Source: JBGOUV01 sp041477815
Lineage (GTDB): Bacteria; Acidobacteriota; Terriglobia; Bryobacterales; JACQDG01
NCBI GenBank assembly: GCA_041477815.1
Contig: JBGOUV010000104.1
Coordinates: forward strand, 1 to 17,559
Direction: 5' to 3'
Length of the DNA stretch: 17,559 bases
Position 1 is the stretch's first letter; each line of letters opens with the position of its first letter. The translations under genes were made by a program, and so were the position numbers. This document shows positions 1 to 6,730 of this stretch, piece by piece. The notes under the pieces were generated by a model. That model was not told where the DNA came from and searched no databases. It saw nothing but the letters and a program-made list of their open reading frames with translations.

Positions 1-112
1 GCCAAAACGTTATGTGTGGCGCGCGAAGGGGGAGGATATCCTACGAAAGATTGAGCGGGCCAAAGCGGTGCTAGCTCGGATTATTGATGGTTAATTCAAT
101 TACAGGACACTA
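1..112 (+). mobile_element. IS630-like element, one end, inserted at a TA in the methylase gene
   Basis: The transposase frame stops at 94 and the foreign sequence appears to end at the TA dinucleotide 111-112. IS630 elements duplicate a TA target. Read on the minus strand, the methyltransferase frame is family-like up to the codons for Met-Asn-Leu (CTA) and then turns abruptly into a short nonsense tail and a TGA. The outer tip on that strand begins GTGTCCTGTAATTGAATTAA. The other end and the inverted-repeat partner lie outside the window, so the exact boundary is an inference. Confidence 0.55.
2..94 (+). pseudogene. IS630-family transposase, C-terminal tail (window edge)
   Basis: The reading frame enters from the left edge and ends at TAA 92-94. 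It encodes about 30 residues beginning PKRYVWRAKGEDIL and ending in an amphipathic helix with RAKAVLARIIDG. The pattern 'KP-(F/Y)-V-W-x-A-x-x-x-x-I-L-x-K-(I/V)-x-R-A' is characteristic of the C-terminus of IS630/Tc1-type DDE transposases. The catalytic DDE residues lie outside the window. The stop sits about 16 nt from the inferred end of the element, which is usual for IS630. The identification rests on a short tail, so it is moderately confident. Whether the whole transposase is intact cannot be judged. Confidence 0.6.
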
Positions 113-1334
113 GGTTCATCTGGGCCGCCCGAACGAGTTCCGCCAATTTGTCGATTCCGAAGATGTTCGAGTCGCAAGCGGTCTTGAGGCGTTCGGCAAT
201 CGCGACTTCGGCCTTGTCGCGGCTCTTGCCCCACTTACGGTACTCTTGTTCGGCGATGATCTCGCGAATTTCGAGGAGCGCGGCGCGAAGAAACCCGCCT
301 GTCCCGCATGCCGGGTCGAGAATCTTCAGCTTCAGGCGCTTCTCGGGCCGGTATGTGCTTAGGACCATGCGAACGGCCATGTCGCACACGTTTCGGGGGG
401 TAAAGAACGCGCCGTGATCGCGACGGCTGGTCACGCCTACTATCTCTTCGTAGGCTTCGCCCTTGATGTCGCTAGCTGTCTGGAGCAGGGAGAATTTCTG
501 AAGCTCGGCCACGCAGTAGGCGAGTGAACGGTTATCGAGTTCGATGACCTCGCCCTTCGTCGGGAAGATGTACGGGTAGCCTTCTTTGACCGTCTCGAAA
601 AGCTTCCCAATGCGGGCTTTCAACTTCCGCTGGCCCAACTCGCTCCGACGCTCGTCCGGCGTAACGCAAAAATCGAGCGTACCTGACGATTCGCGTTCGT
701 CGTGGATCTTGCAGAAAATGAGCTTCAGGAGCTCGAAGAACGCTTTCTCCTTCCCCAGGTTGCCGTTGACGTGAAGGTAGTTGTGGCAACGCTTAAAGAC
801 TGCCCTTAGGCCTTCCGTCGCGGGAACGAGGTCGGAGAATTCCACACGTTTCGGTTCGTCCGATCCCCTCAGGGGGATATCCGTTGCATCGAGGAAGGGC
901 GTTTCCTTGGCGCGCTGCGGGTTGGTCTCCTTCTCGATAGCAATGAGCTCGGAACCAACCCAGAGCCCCCACCGAGCATTCAGGCACGCGGCGAGGTAGG
1001 ACTTCAACTGCTCTACACCTTCCTTTCGGTCGGTGGGGCGAAGGTCTTCCCGTTTCGCTTCCACGATGACGAAGATGTTCTCCTGCAGATGAGGTTGGCC
1101 CGGAGGAAAGATGGCGATATCGACTCGTTTCTTTGTCCCGGACCCCATCTTCACCGGGAGTTCGAGATGGATGTCGGAGCGGTCGTAGCCGTATTCTTCC
1201 ACGAGACTTCGGGCTACCCGCTGCCGGACGTGCTCTTCAGGAGTATCGTCGCGAAAAACATCTGGATGGATGTAGCAGCGGATTTTCCCCGCTGGAACGA
1301 GGAGCGTGGGTTGCGTTGCGGTTGTGTTGGCCAT
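96..1334 (-). pseudogene. Nuclease / N6-adenine DNA methyltransferase fusion, 3' truncated by IS
   Basis: This is a restriction-modification protein of the type I/IIG kind. Counting from ATG 1334 (MANTTATQ), residues about 30-130 form an HsdR-N-like PD-(D/E)xK nuclease domain with RVDIAIF (Asp72) and VEAKRE (Glu92, Lys94). Residues about 190-410 are the start of an N6_Mtase domain, with the FFTPRNV segment at 310-316 and SAM-binding motif I DPACGTGG at 340-347. The frame ends after AAQMNL plus four alien residues, before the catalytic NPP(Y/F) motif IV and any target-recognition domain. Relatives are usually well over 600 aa, against 412 here, so methylation should be dead while the nuclease domain is intact. 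An upstream in-frame ATG at 1412 would add 26 unlikely residues. The kinase gene upstream points the same way, with a 95-bp gap. The truncation coincides with the IS end. Confidence 0.8.
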
Positions 1335-1429
1335 AGCGATCACCATGCAAGAGAATCGGCATCGACGTGCAAAAGAACCACCATAGTATTCCATTGGCCA
1401 GAAGACTTCCATCCCAGCAGCGTTATCGC
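1335..1429. other. Intergenic spacer, nothing recognised
   Basis: These 95 bp separate the kinase stop from the methylase start. No convincing hairpin with a T-tract and no clear -35/-10 pair was seen. A GGTGAT stretch shortly before ATG 1334 is a possible weak ribosome-binding site for the methylase gene. Confidence 0.5.
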
Positions 1430-3175
1430 TTACAGGGCGACGGCAGCCGGATGCGTTACCGGCGAAACCGGCGCGCCGCCGGCCGCGCGAGGCAGAGTAA
1501 AGAAGAAGCGGGTACCGCTGCCCGGCTCGCTCTCCACGCGGACGTCGCCGCCGTGGGCGCGGACGATGTGCTTGACGATGGACAGGCCGAGTCCGGTTCC
1601 ACCCAGCTCGCGCGAGCGGGCCTTGTCCACTCGATAGAAGCGCTCGAACAGGCGCGGCAGGTGCTCGGGGGAGATGCCGATGCCGGTATCGGCGATGCAG
1701 AACTCTACCGCTTCGCGGACACCCCCGGCCGACACCGTCACCCGGCCGCGCGGCGCGTACTTGAGGGCGTTATCGAGCAGGTTCCACAACACCTGGTGAA
1801 TGGCATCGCCGTCGGCGGTGACGCGCAGGTCCTCGGACTGCGGTTCGGCGCTCAGGGTGATTTCCCGCGCGCGGGCCACCTGCTGCAGGCTCTGGACCGC
1901 GGACTGGATCAGATCGGCCACGCGCCACGGCTCGAAGTGGAACTCGTGGCGTCCCAGCTCGATGCGCGACAGGGTCAGCAGATCGGCGGTCAGTTTGGCC
2001 ATCCGCTCGGCGTGTTTGCGAATGATCTCGACGAACTCCCGCCCGCGCTGGTCGGCCACCAGGTCGCTTTCCAGAAGAGTCTCGGCGTAGCCCTGGATGG
2101 AAGTCAGCGGCGTGCGCAGCTCATGCGAAACGTTGGCCACGAAATCCTTGCGGACCTGCTCCAGGCGTTCCAGCTCGGTGACGTCGTGCAGGACGGCGAC
2201 GGCGCCGCCGGGCATGGGCGAGCAGCTCAGCTTAAGCCAGCGGGGGGGCGAGCCGTGGCGGAGGTCGGCGGTGATGGGAGCGTGGGTCTGGAGAGCGCGG
2301 TCGAGCGCCTCGACCATTTCCGGCCAGGCCGGGGCGTGCTCGAAGTCCGCGCCCAGCAGGCGGCGCAAGGCTTGGTTGGCGAAGCTGACCTGCCGGCCGG
2401 AGTTGACCGCCACGACGCCTTCCTCCATCGCTTCCAGCACCGCCTCCAGTTGGCGGCTGCTTTCGGCCAGGCGCGAGAAGCTTTCCTGCAGGCGGTCGGC
2501 GGTGAGGTTCAACGCGATCATCACTTCGGAGACCTCGTCCTGGCCGGCGACCGGAAGGCGCGTATCCAAGCGCCCTTGGGCGACAGCGCGGGCGAACCCG
2601 ACCACGCGCTTCAACCGGCCGGCCAGACGCGCCGACAGGAACGCAGCCAGCAGGACGGCGGCCAGTACGGCGATGCCCGAACCCAACAGGATCCGGCGCC
2701 GCATGGCCGTCTGGCTCCGCTCCAGCTCCGCCAAAGGATAGGACACCCGCAGCGCGCCTCCTTGGGGCAAGGGTACGGCCACGTAAAGAGAATTGCTTCC
2801 CACCGTGTGACTGAAGCGGGCGCTCGATCCCACGCCGCCGCGTAGGGCGGCGACAAACTCCGGCCGGCCGGCATGGTTCTCCATGGCCTCGGGTCGCGCC
2901 TCGGAGTCGGCCAGCACGGCGCCGCTGGCGGCGATCCAGGTCACGCGCGCGTGGGCTCGAGTGGCGGCTTGAACGGCCCACTGCTGCCGATCCGGCGGCG
3001 GCGCCTGCTCGATCCACGCCGCCAGCACTCCTGCCTTTTCCTGGAGGCCAATCCGCAACGCTTCGGTGGAGGACAAGGCAAACTGCCGGCCGGCGACGAA
3101 ATCCATCACCAGGGTCGCGACCAGAATGACCCCCAGGAAGCTGGCCAGCAACTTGAGTAGGAGCCAGCCCTTCAC
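1430..3175 (-). CDS. phoR: PhoR-like membrane sensor histidine kinase
   Basis: A 581-aa class I histidine kinase that autophosphorylates and passes phosphate to the adjacent regulator. Layout: membrane segment about 6-28, periplasmic sensor region about 30-158, second membrane segment about 161-183, HAMP about 184-235, and a PAS domain about 240-335 (EAMEEGVVAVN). HisKA carries VSHELRTP with His351. The ATPase domain has an N box around NLLDNALKY (465-473), G1 DTGIG (496-500), F box FERFYRVD (510-517) and G2 GGTGLGLS (525-532). All catalytic motifs look intact. Its ATG overlaps the regulator's TGA by 4 nt (3172-3175), so the pair is translationally coupled. The HAMP-PAS-HisKA order matches PhoR, and the Pho-box-like repeat upstream of the operon supports phosphate sensing. 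No pst or phoU gene is in the window, so the signal remains an inference. Confidence 0.9.
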   Translation of the reverse strand: MKGWLLLKLLASFLGVILVATLVMDFVAGRQFALSSTEALRIGLQEKAGVLAAWIEQAPPPDRQQWAVQAATRAHARVTWIAASGAVLADSEARPEAMENHAGRPEFVAALRGGVGSSARFSHTVGSNSLYVAVPLPQGGALRVSYPLAELERSQTAMRRRILLGSGIAVLAAVLLAAFLSARLAGRLKRVVGFARAVAQGRLDTRLPVAGQDEVSEVMIALNLTADRLQESFSRLAESSRQLEAVLEAMEEGVVAVNSGRQVSFANQALRRLLGADFEHAPAWPEMVEALDRALQTHAPITADLRHGSPPRWLKLSCSPMPGGAVAVLHDVTELERLEQVRKDFVANVSHELRTPLTSIQGYAETLLESDLVADQRGREFVEIIRKHAERMAKLTADLLTLSRIELGRHEFHFEPWRVADLIQSAVQSLQQVARAREITLSAEPQSEDLRVTADGDAIHQVLWNLLDNALKYAPRGRVTVSAGGVREAVEFCIADTGIGISPEHLPRLFERFYRVDKARSRELGGTGLGLSIVKHIVRAHGGDVRVESEPGSGTRFFFTLPRAAGGAPVSPVTHPAAVAL

Positions 3176-3864
3176 GCGAGGACCTCGAAACGATAGCCGG
3201 ATCCCCGTACGGTGACGATATAGGAAGGGTTGTCGGGGTCCGGCTCGATCTTCTCACGCAGGCGGCGCACGTACACGTCCACCGAGCGCGGGGTGATGAA
3301 GCGGGTCTCTTTCCACACGGCGTCCAGGAGCTGCTCGCGCGAGTACACCCGCCCGGGATGACGCGCCAGAAACTCCAGGAGCCGGAACTCGGTGGCGCTC
3401 AGCTCGATCTCACGGTCTCCCGAGGTGACCCGCACCGCTCCCGGATCGATGGTGAGCTCCCCGGCCGAGATCGGACCCGGGGCGGAGGGCTGCTCGAAAC
3501 GGCGCAGCACCGCCTTCACCCGGGCGACGAGTTCACGAGGGCTGAAGGGCTTGGTGACGTAGTCATCCGCTCCCAGCTCCAGTCCCACCACGCGGTCGGT
3601 CTCCTCCGCCTTAGCCGTGAGAAAGATGATGGAAGCGCCGCTCAGCGCCACCGACCGCCGGATGGCCCGGCACAGCTCCAGGCCGTCGCCGTCGGGCAGC
3701 ATGATGTCGAGCAGAAACACCGCCGGAACCGACTTCTCGGCCGCCGCCAGCACGCCCACCCCTCCCGAAAATACTCGCACCTGGAAGCCGGCGTTCTCCA
3801 GGTTGAACTTCACCAGCGACGCGATGTCGTGGTCGTCTTCCACCACAAAGATCAGGCGGCTCAT
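3172..3864 (-). CDS. phoB: PhoB/OmpR-family response regulator
   Basis: A 230-aa DNA-binding response regulator. The receiver domain (1-120) has the acidic pair Asp10/Asp11, phospho-acceptor Asp53 in LLDIMLPDGDG, Thr83 and Lys105 in TKPF. The winged-helix output domain (about 131-230) has the recognition-helix region RSVDVYVRRLREKIE (193-207) and the terminal hairpin VRGSGYRF. Start ATG 3864 gives the standard length. The frame stays open upstream to 4515, but that part is antisense to the SDR gene and has no homology. AAGGG lies just before the ATG, and a TACAAT -10 box lies 9 nt upstream. It is divergent from the SDR gene, and the shared 60-bp region contains a Pho-box-like repeat, suggesting autoregulation. 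PhoB is the best assignment, but other OmpR-family roles are not excluded. Confidence 0.93.
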   Translation of the reverse strand: MSRLIFVVEDDHDIASLVKFNLENAGFQVRVFSGGVGVLAAAEKSVPAVFLLDIMLPDGDGLELCRAIRRSVALSGASIIFLTAKAEETDRVVGLELGADDYVTKPFSPRELVARVKAVLRRFEQPSAPGPISAGELTIDPGAVRVTSGDREIELSATEFRLLEFLARHPGRVYSREQLLDAVWKETRFITPRSVDVYVRRLREKIEPDPDNPSYIVTVRGSGYRFEVLA

Positions 3865-3873
3865 GGACCCTTC

Positions 3874-3879
3874 ATTGTA
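3874..3879 (-). promoter_or_regulatory. -10 box (TACAAT) for the regulator-kinase operon
   Basis: TACAAT on the minus strand ends 9 nt before the regulator's ATG 3864. No clear -35 lies at the usual spacing. The Pho-box-like repeat (3900-3917) lies 20 nt further upstream and could stand in for it under activator control. Confidence 0.45.
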
Positions 3880-3899
3880 ATCGGCTCCGTTCCGCCCCG

Positions 3900-3917
3900 C
3901 TGTCACACTGCTGTAAC
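3900..3917 (+). promoter_or_regulatory. Pho-box-like direct repeat (PhoB site)
   Basis: CTGTCAC (3900-3906) and CTGTAAC (3911-3917) are 7-bp direct repeats separated by ACTG, an 11-bp period. The enterobacterial Pho box is two CTGTCA(T/C)-type repeats with a 4-bp spacer, so spacing and sequence fit closely. It lies in the 60-bp region between the divergent regulator and SDR genes, reads toward the SDR gene, and ends 7 nt before its ATG. It could serve both genes. Confidence 0.6.
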
Positions 3918-3919
3918 AT
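3914..3919 (+). promoter_or_regulatory. Possible -10 (TAACAT) for the SDR gene, leaderless layout
   Basis: TAACAT ends 5 nt before ATG 3925, so transcription would start at about the start codon. There is no Shine-Dalgarno sequence in the short remaining space. The box overlaps the second Pho-box repeat, so regulator binding could either activate or block it. Confidence 0.35.
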
Positions 3920-3924
3920 AGGCC

Positions 3925-4704
3925 ATGGCTGAAAACCTCCAGGGCAAAGGCGCCGTGGTGACCGGCGCGAGCAAAGGAATCGGCAAGGGCATCGCCCTGG
4001 CGCTGGCGCGCGCCGGCTGCGACGTGGCGATCAACTACCACAGCGATGAAGCCGGCGCCCGGGCCACCGCCGCCGAGATCGAGGCCCTGGGGCATAAGGC
4101 CGTGGTGATAGGTGGACACGTGGGACGCGCCGCCGACGTAGACCAGATGGTGGCGCGGGCGGTGGAGGCCTTCGGGCGCGTGGCCATCTGGGTCAACAAC
4201 GCCGGCGTCCAAACCTGGTGCTCCTTGCTGGACCTGGAAGAGGCGGAGTGGGACCGCGTCATCACCACCAACCTGAAGGGGACGTTCCTGTGCACCCAGC
4301 GGGCCGCCCGTCACATGAAGGAACACGGCGGCGGACGGATCATCAACATCGGGTCGGGGTCGAACAAGATTCCCTTCCCGAACCTGGTGAACTACACGGC
4401 GAGCAAAGGCGGGATCGAGATGTTCACCCGCGTCTCGGCGGTAGAGCTCGGGCCTTACGGAATCACCGTAAACTGCGTGGCCCCCGGCGCCATCGAGATC
4501 GAGCGGACCAAGCACGAGGCGGGCGATTATGCCGGTACCTGGGCGCCCCTGACTCCCCTGCGCCGCATCGGCTATCCGGCCGACATCGGGAGCGCGGTGT
4601 GCTTCCTGGCGTCCGACGAGGCGTCGTTCATTACCGGCCAGACCCTGTATGTGGATGGCGGCTTGTTTACGCGCGGTCCGTGGCCCTATGACACGGTGGT
4701 TTAG
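3925..4704 (+). CDS. SDR-family NAD(P)-dependent oxidoreductase (FabG/glucose-dehydrogenase-like)
   Basis: A 259-aa classical short-chain dehydrogenase/reductase, full length and cytoplasmic. It has the cofactor motif TGASKGIG (13-20), NNAG (91-94), catalytic Asn116, Ser144, Tyr157 and Lys161 (NYTASKGG), and the C-terminal FITGQTLYVDGG. The beta-2 end reads NYHSDEAG, like FabG and glucose 1-dehydrogenase relatives that often use NADP. The substrate cannot be assigned, as these motifs cover 3-oxoacyl-ACP reductases, sugar dehydrogenases and others. It is divergent from the PhoB-like gene with a shared 60-bp promoter region. Its stop codon overlaps the stop of the convergent protease pseudogene (TAG 4702-4704 against TAA 4703-4701). 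Confidence 0.93.
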   Translation: MAENLQGKGAVVTGASKGIGKGIALALARAGCDVAINYHSDEAGARATAAEIEALGHKAVVIGGHVGRAADVDQMVARAVEAFGRVAIWVNNAGVQTWCSLLDLEEAEWDRVITTNLKGTFLCTQRAARHMKEHGGGRIINIGSGSNKIPFPNLVNYTASKGGIEMFTRVSAVELGPYGITVNCVAPGAIEIERTKHEAGDYAGTWAPLTPLRRIGYPADIGSAVCFLASDEASFITGQTLYVDGGLFTRGPWPYDTVV

Positions 4705-5161
4705 GCTCTATTGACCTTCTCGATCTCCATCCCCGGCGGCTCGTACTCAGGATTGAAGGTAATGCGGTAATTGTCAAAGAATCCGATTCTGCCTAAGATG
4801 GCCGCAACCGCTAGAGTGGGGCAAAAGCCAGCCGTTACGCTCCAGATGTTGCCAACCACCTTCTGATCTTGACCGTGTGATAGTAGGTCTTGGACCTGAC
4901 GCCGCCGATGACGCCACCTAATTCTCGTTCGACGCCGGATTCTACTCTCAATCCTAACGCCCTGCCAATCTCACTGTGGAAAAAGCAGAACGGTGAACCT
5001 AAATCCACGACGGCTTCGATCCGCCTGCTCTCCGCGTGCTTATGGATCACGGATACAGGCAGCACTGGTTTCCAGATCCGATCAGGGCAGCCAGGCGGCG
5101 GGTCCGTAATTGGATAGACCTTGTAATCTACTCGGAAGGGCTGAGCACGAGCGGAGTCCAG
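4701..5161 (-). pseudogene. Retropepsin-like aspartyl protease, frameshifted
   Basis: The minus-strand frame from about 5161 reads PFRVDYKVYPITD, then PVLPVSVIH, AVVDLGSPFCFFHSEIG and YYHTVKI. It then runs off frame to a stop at 4835. Skipping to the next frame at about 4866 restores VVGNIWSVTAGFCPTL, ILGRIGFFDNYRITFNPEYE and a stop at 4701. The restored order (active-site loop, then 'ILGRIGFFDNY-x-I-x-F') is that of bacterial single-domain retropepsin-like proteins of about 140-150 aa. One missing nucleotide near 4866-4870 explains the break. The active-site D-T/S-G reads D-L-G, a second sign of decay. No ATG/GTG/TTG lies at the 5' end; the first, GTG 5065, would lose conserved residues. The 5' end overlaps the preceding small gene by about 30 nt. 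A sequencing error for the frameshift cannot be excluded. Confidence 0.65.
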
Positions 5162-5334
5162 TCGCTCGGCGTCTTGATTAGAACCGGATCGGACACACCA
5201 GCGTTGGCAGCTTGTTGCACTGCCTCTTCATAGCTGGAACCAGAGCCTACGACCTTGGATTCATCCTCTGAAAACGCGATCCATGTACCCGGTGTTGCTT
5301 CACGGAGTACGCGGACTCGTTCCTCTGCTGCCAT
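5128..5334 (-). CDS. DUF5678-like small protein
   Basis: A 68-aa acidic soluble protein. The central block TWIAFSEDESKVVGSGSS, followed by a helix (YEEAVQQAANAGVSDPVLI) and a Pro-containing C-terminus, matches the pattern of the short DUF5678 proteins ('W-V-A-x-x-x-x-E-x-V-V-A-x-G ... A-x-x-x-G-x-x-D-P-V-L-I'). The function is not established. Start ATG 5334 has AGAGG 6 nt upstream and a TACAAT box behind it. The gene runs into the frameshifted protease with overlap, and such pairs with retropepsin-like genes are, as far as I recall, recurrent in bacteria. A two-gene module with linked function is an inference. Confidence 0.65.
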   Translation of the reverse strand: MAAEERVRVLREATPGTWIAFSEDESKVVGSGSSYEEAVQQAANAGVSDPVLIKTPSDWTPLVLSPSE

Positions 5335-5351
5335 AGAATACCTCTACTCCT

Positions 5352-5357
5352 ATTGTA
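5352..5357 (-). promoter_or_regulatory. -10 box (TACAAT) for the DUF5678-like gene
   Basis: TACAAT on the minus strand lies 17 nt before ATG 5334, with AGAGG between as ribosome-binding site. No good -35 is visible. A 5-bp hairpin (ACCGC 5364-5368 / GCGGT 5375-5379) lies just upstream but lacks a T-tract. Confidence 0.4.
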
Positions 5358-5412
5358 CGTCCCACCGCCACGACGCGGTCCATCGCCGCCTGGCGTGAGC
5401 CTCCGGTCCGCC

Positions 5413-6723
5413 TCAGGGCCTCGACCCCTCCGGCAGAAGCAGCTCATTCACCTTGTTCTGGGCTGCCTCGGCGGGGGCGCCGGTTTCCCAGCTTGCTGGG
5501 GGCGTCTTGCCTTCCGGATAGAGCGACTCCAGGGGCTGCCAGACGCTGTCCACGCGCTCGGTGAACAAATCTCCAATCAGTAGGTCCGTTACGGTTCCTT
5601 GGAGGTGAGGGTAGGCCTTCACGAACTGGCCAAAGCTGAAACCGTCATAGTACTCGCAGACCAGACGACGCATGCGATCTACACCCTTGTTGAAGGCCGG
5701 CCCCCACTTCCCGAGCTGCGCCGCGGAGACGTCGCCTCGCCCGAGTCCCTCCACGATGGCCTCGGCCGCCATCTCGCCGGAGCGCAGCGCCAACAGTACC
5801 CCGGAAGAATACAACGGGTCCAGGAAAGCGAAAGCGTCGCCGATCAGGACCCAGCCGTCGCCGGCGGCCTGGGTGGCGCGATAGGAATAGTCCCGCGTGG
5901 CGAAGTAGCCCGCGATGCGGCGACCACCGGAAATCCGTTCCTGGACTGCCGCGCAGCGTTCTACTTCTTCTTGATAGGTACATTCATGGCTGGCCCGTCC
6001 CTTGAAGAGGTAATCGAAGGGCGCCACCACACCGACGCTCACGCGGTCGTCGTGCAAAGGAATGTACCAGAACCACCCCTGCCGGTTGGCGGTCTGGATG
6101 ACCATGGTGGCGCCCTCATCGCGTCCGGAGTCGCGGTAGGCCCCTTCCCAATAGGTCCAGATGGCGCCCTTGTTCAGGGTGGGATCCCACACCCGCAGTT
6201 TGAACTTGTGCTGCAGCAACCCGCTCTGGCCGCTGGCGTCGACCACTACCTTGGCCGGCACTTCCCGGAGGGACCCGTCGGCCTCCCGGATCTTGACGCC
6301 GCCGGCCTGTGGCCCCTCGAACAAGACGTCGGTCACCTGCACGCCCTCCTGGGCTTCCACGCCGTGTTCGCGGGCGTTCTCGAGCATCATGCGATCGAAC
6401 TCGCTCCGGACTACCTGCCAGGTTTGGGAGCACTCGTGCGGTTTGTTGTCCCAGAAGTAGAAAGGCGCCGACAGCTTGCCGCCGGCGCTCACAAACTGCA
6501 CGCTGTACTTCTTGACGAAGGAGCTGTTGCGCATCTTTTCCAGCATGCCCAACCGCTCCAGGACCCAATACGTCTCAGGAATGAGCGATTCGCCGATATG
6601 GAAACGGGGAAAGCGCTCCCGTTCGAACAACTGGACCTTCACTCCTTGCTGCGCCAGGAGCGTGGAGACGGTCGAGCCGGCGGGCCCGCCGCCGATCACG
6701 ACTACATCCGGGTTCTGGGCCAT
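5413..6723 (-). CDS. Flavin-dependent halogenase-like FAD oxidoreductase
   Basis: A 436-aa FAD protein of the tryptophan/phenol-halogenase-like branch of class A flavoproteins. It has the Rossmann motif VIGGGPAGS (9-17), GESLIP (44-49), FVKKYSVQF (69-77) with Lys71/Lys72 where halogenases keep a catalytic lysine, GWFWYIP (216-222) matching the halogenase W-x-W-x-I-P signature, and GDAFAFLDPLYSSGV (295-309), the family's second FAD/DP motif. ATG 6723 is chosen because the Rossmann fold starts directly after it; the frame upstream to 6828 lies inside the previous gene. It begins 7 nt after the NuoB-like subunit's stop, so it should be the last gene of the hyf-like operon. Halogenase, monooxygenase and reductase roles are all possible. 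Such enzymes need reduced flavin, and no flavin reductase is seen here. Confidence 0.85.
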   Translation of the reverse strand: MAQNPDVVVIGGGPAGSTVSTLLAQQGVKVQLFERERFPRFHIGESLIPETYWVLERLGMLEKMRNSSFVKKYSVQFVSAGGKLSAPFYFWDNKPHECSQTWQVVRSEFDRMMLENAREHGVEAQEGVQVTDVLFEGPQAGGVKIREADGSLREVPAKVVVDASGQSGLLQHKFKLRVWDPTLNKGAIWTYWEGAYRDSGRDEGATMVIQTANRQGWFWYIPLHDDRVSVGVVAPFDYLFKGRASHECTYQEEVERCAAVQERISGGRRIAGYFATRDYSYRATQAAGDGWVLIGDAFAFLDPLYSSGVLLALRSGEMAAEAIVEGLGRGDVSAAQLGKWGPAFNKGVDRMRRLVCEYYDGFSFGQFVKAYPHLQGTVTDLLIGDLFTERVDSVWQPLESLYPEGKTPPASWETGAPAEAAQNKVNELLLPEGSRP

Positions 6724-6730
6724 AGGTCCA

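Noticed and set aside
1367..2845. 492-codon plus-strand frame opposite the histidine kinase
   Set aside because: Antisense shadow of a gene with all kinase motifs. The protein is low-complexity with no recognisable domain and no ribosome-binding site was noted.
3865..4515. N-terminal extension of the response regulator by 217 residues
   Set aside because: It is antisense to the SDR gene. The receiver domain begins exactly at ATG 3864 and the family length is matched without the extension.
5364..5379. Hairpin ACCGC/GCGGT between the halogenase-like and DUF5678-like genes as a terminator
   Set aside because: Only a 5-bp stem and no following T-tract on either strand. It also lies within the probable promoter region of the DUF5678-like gene.
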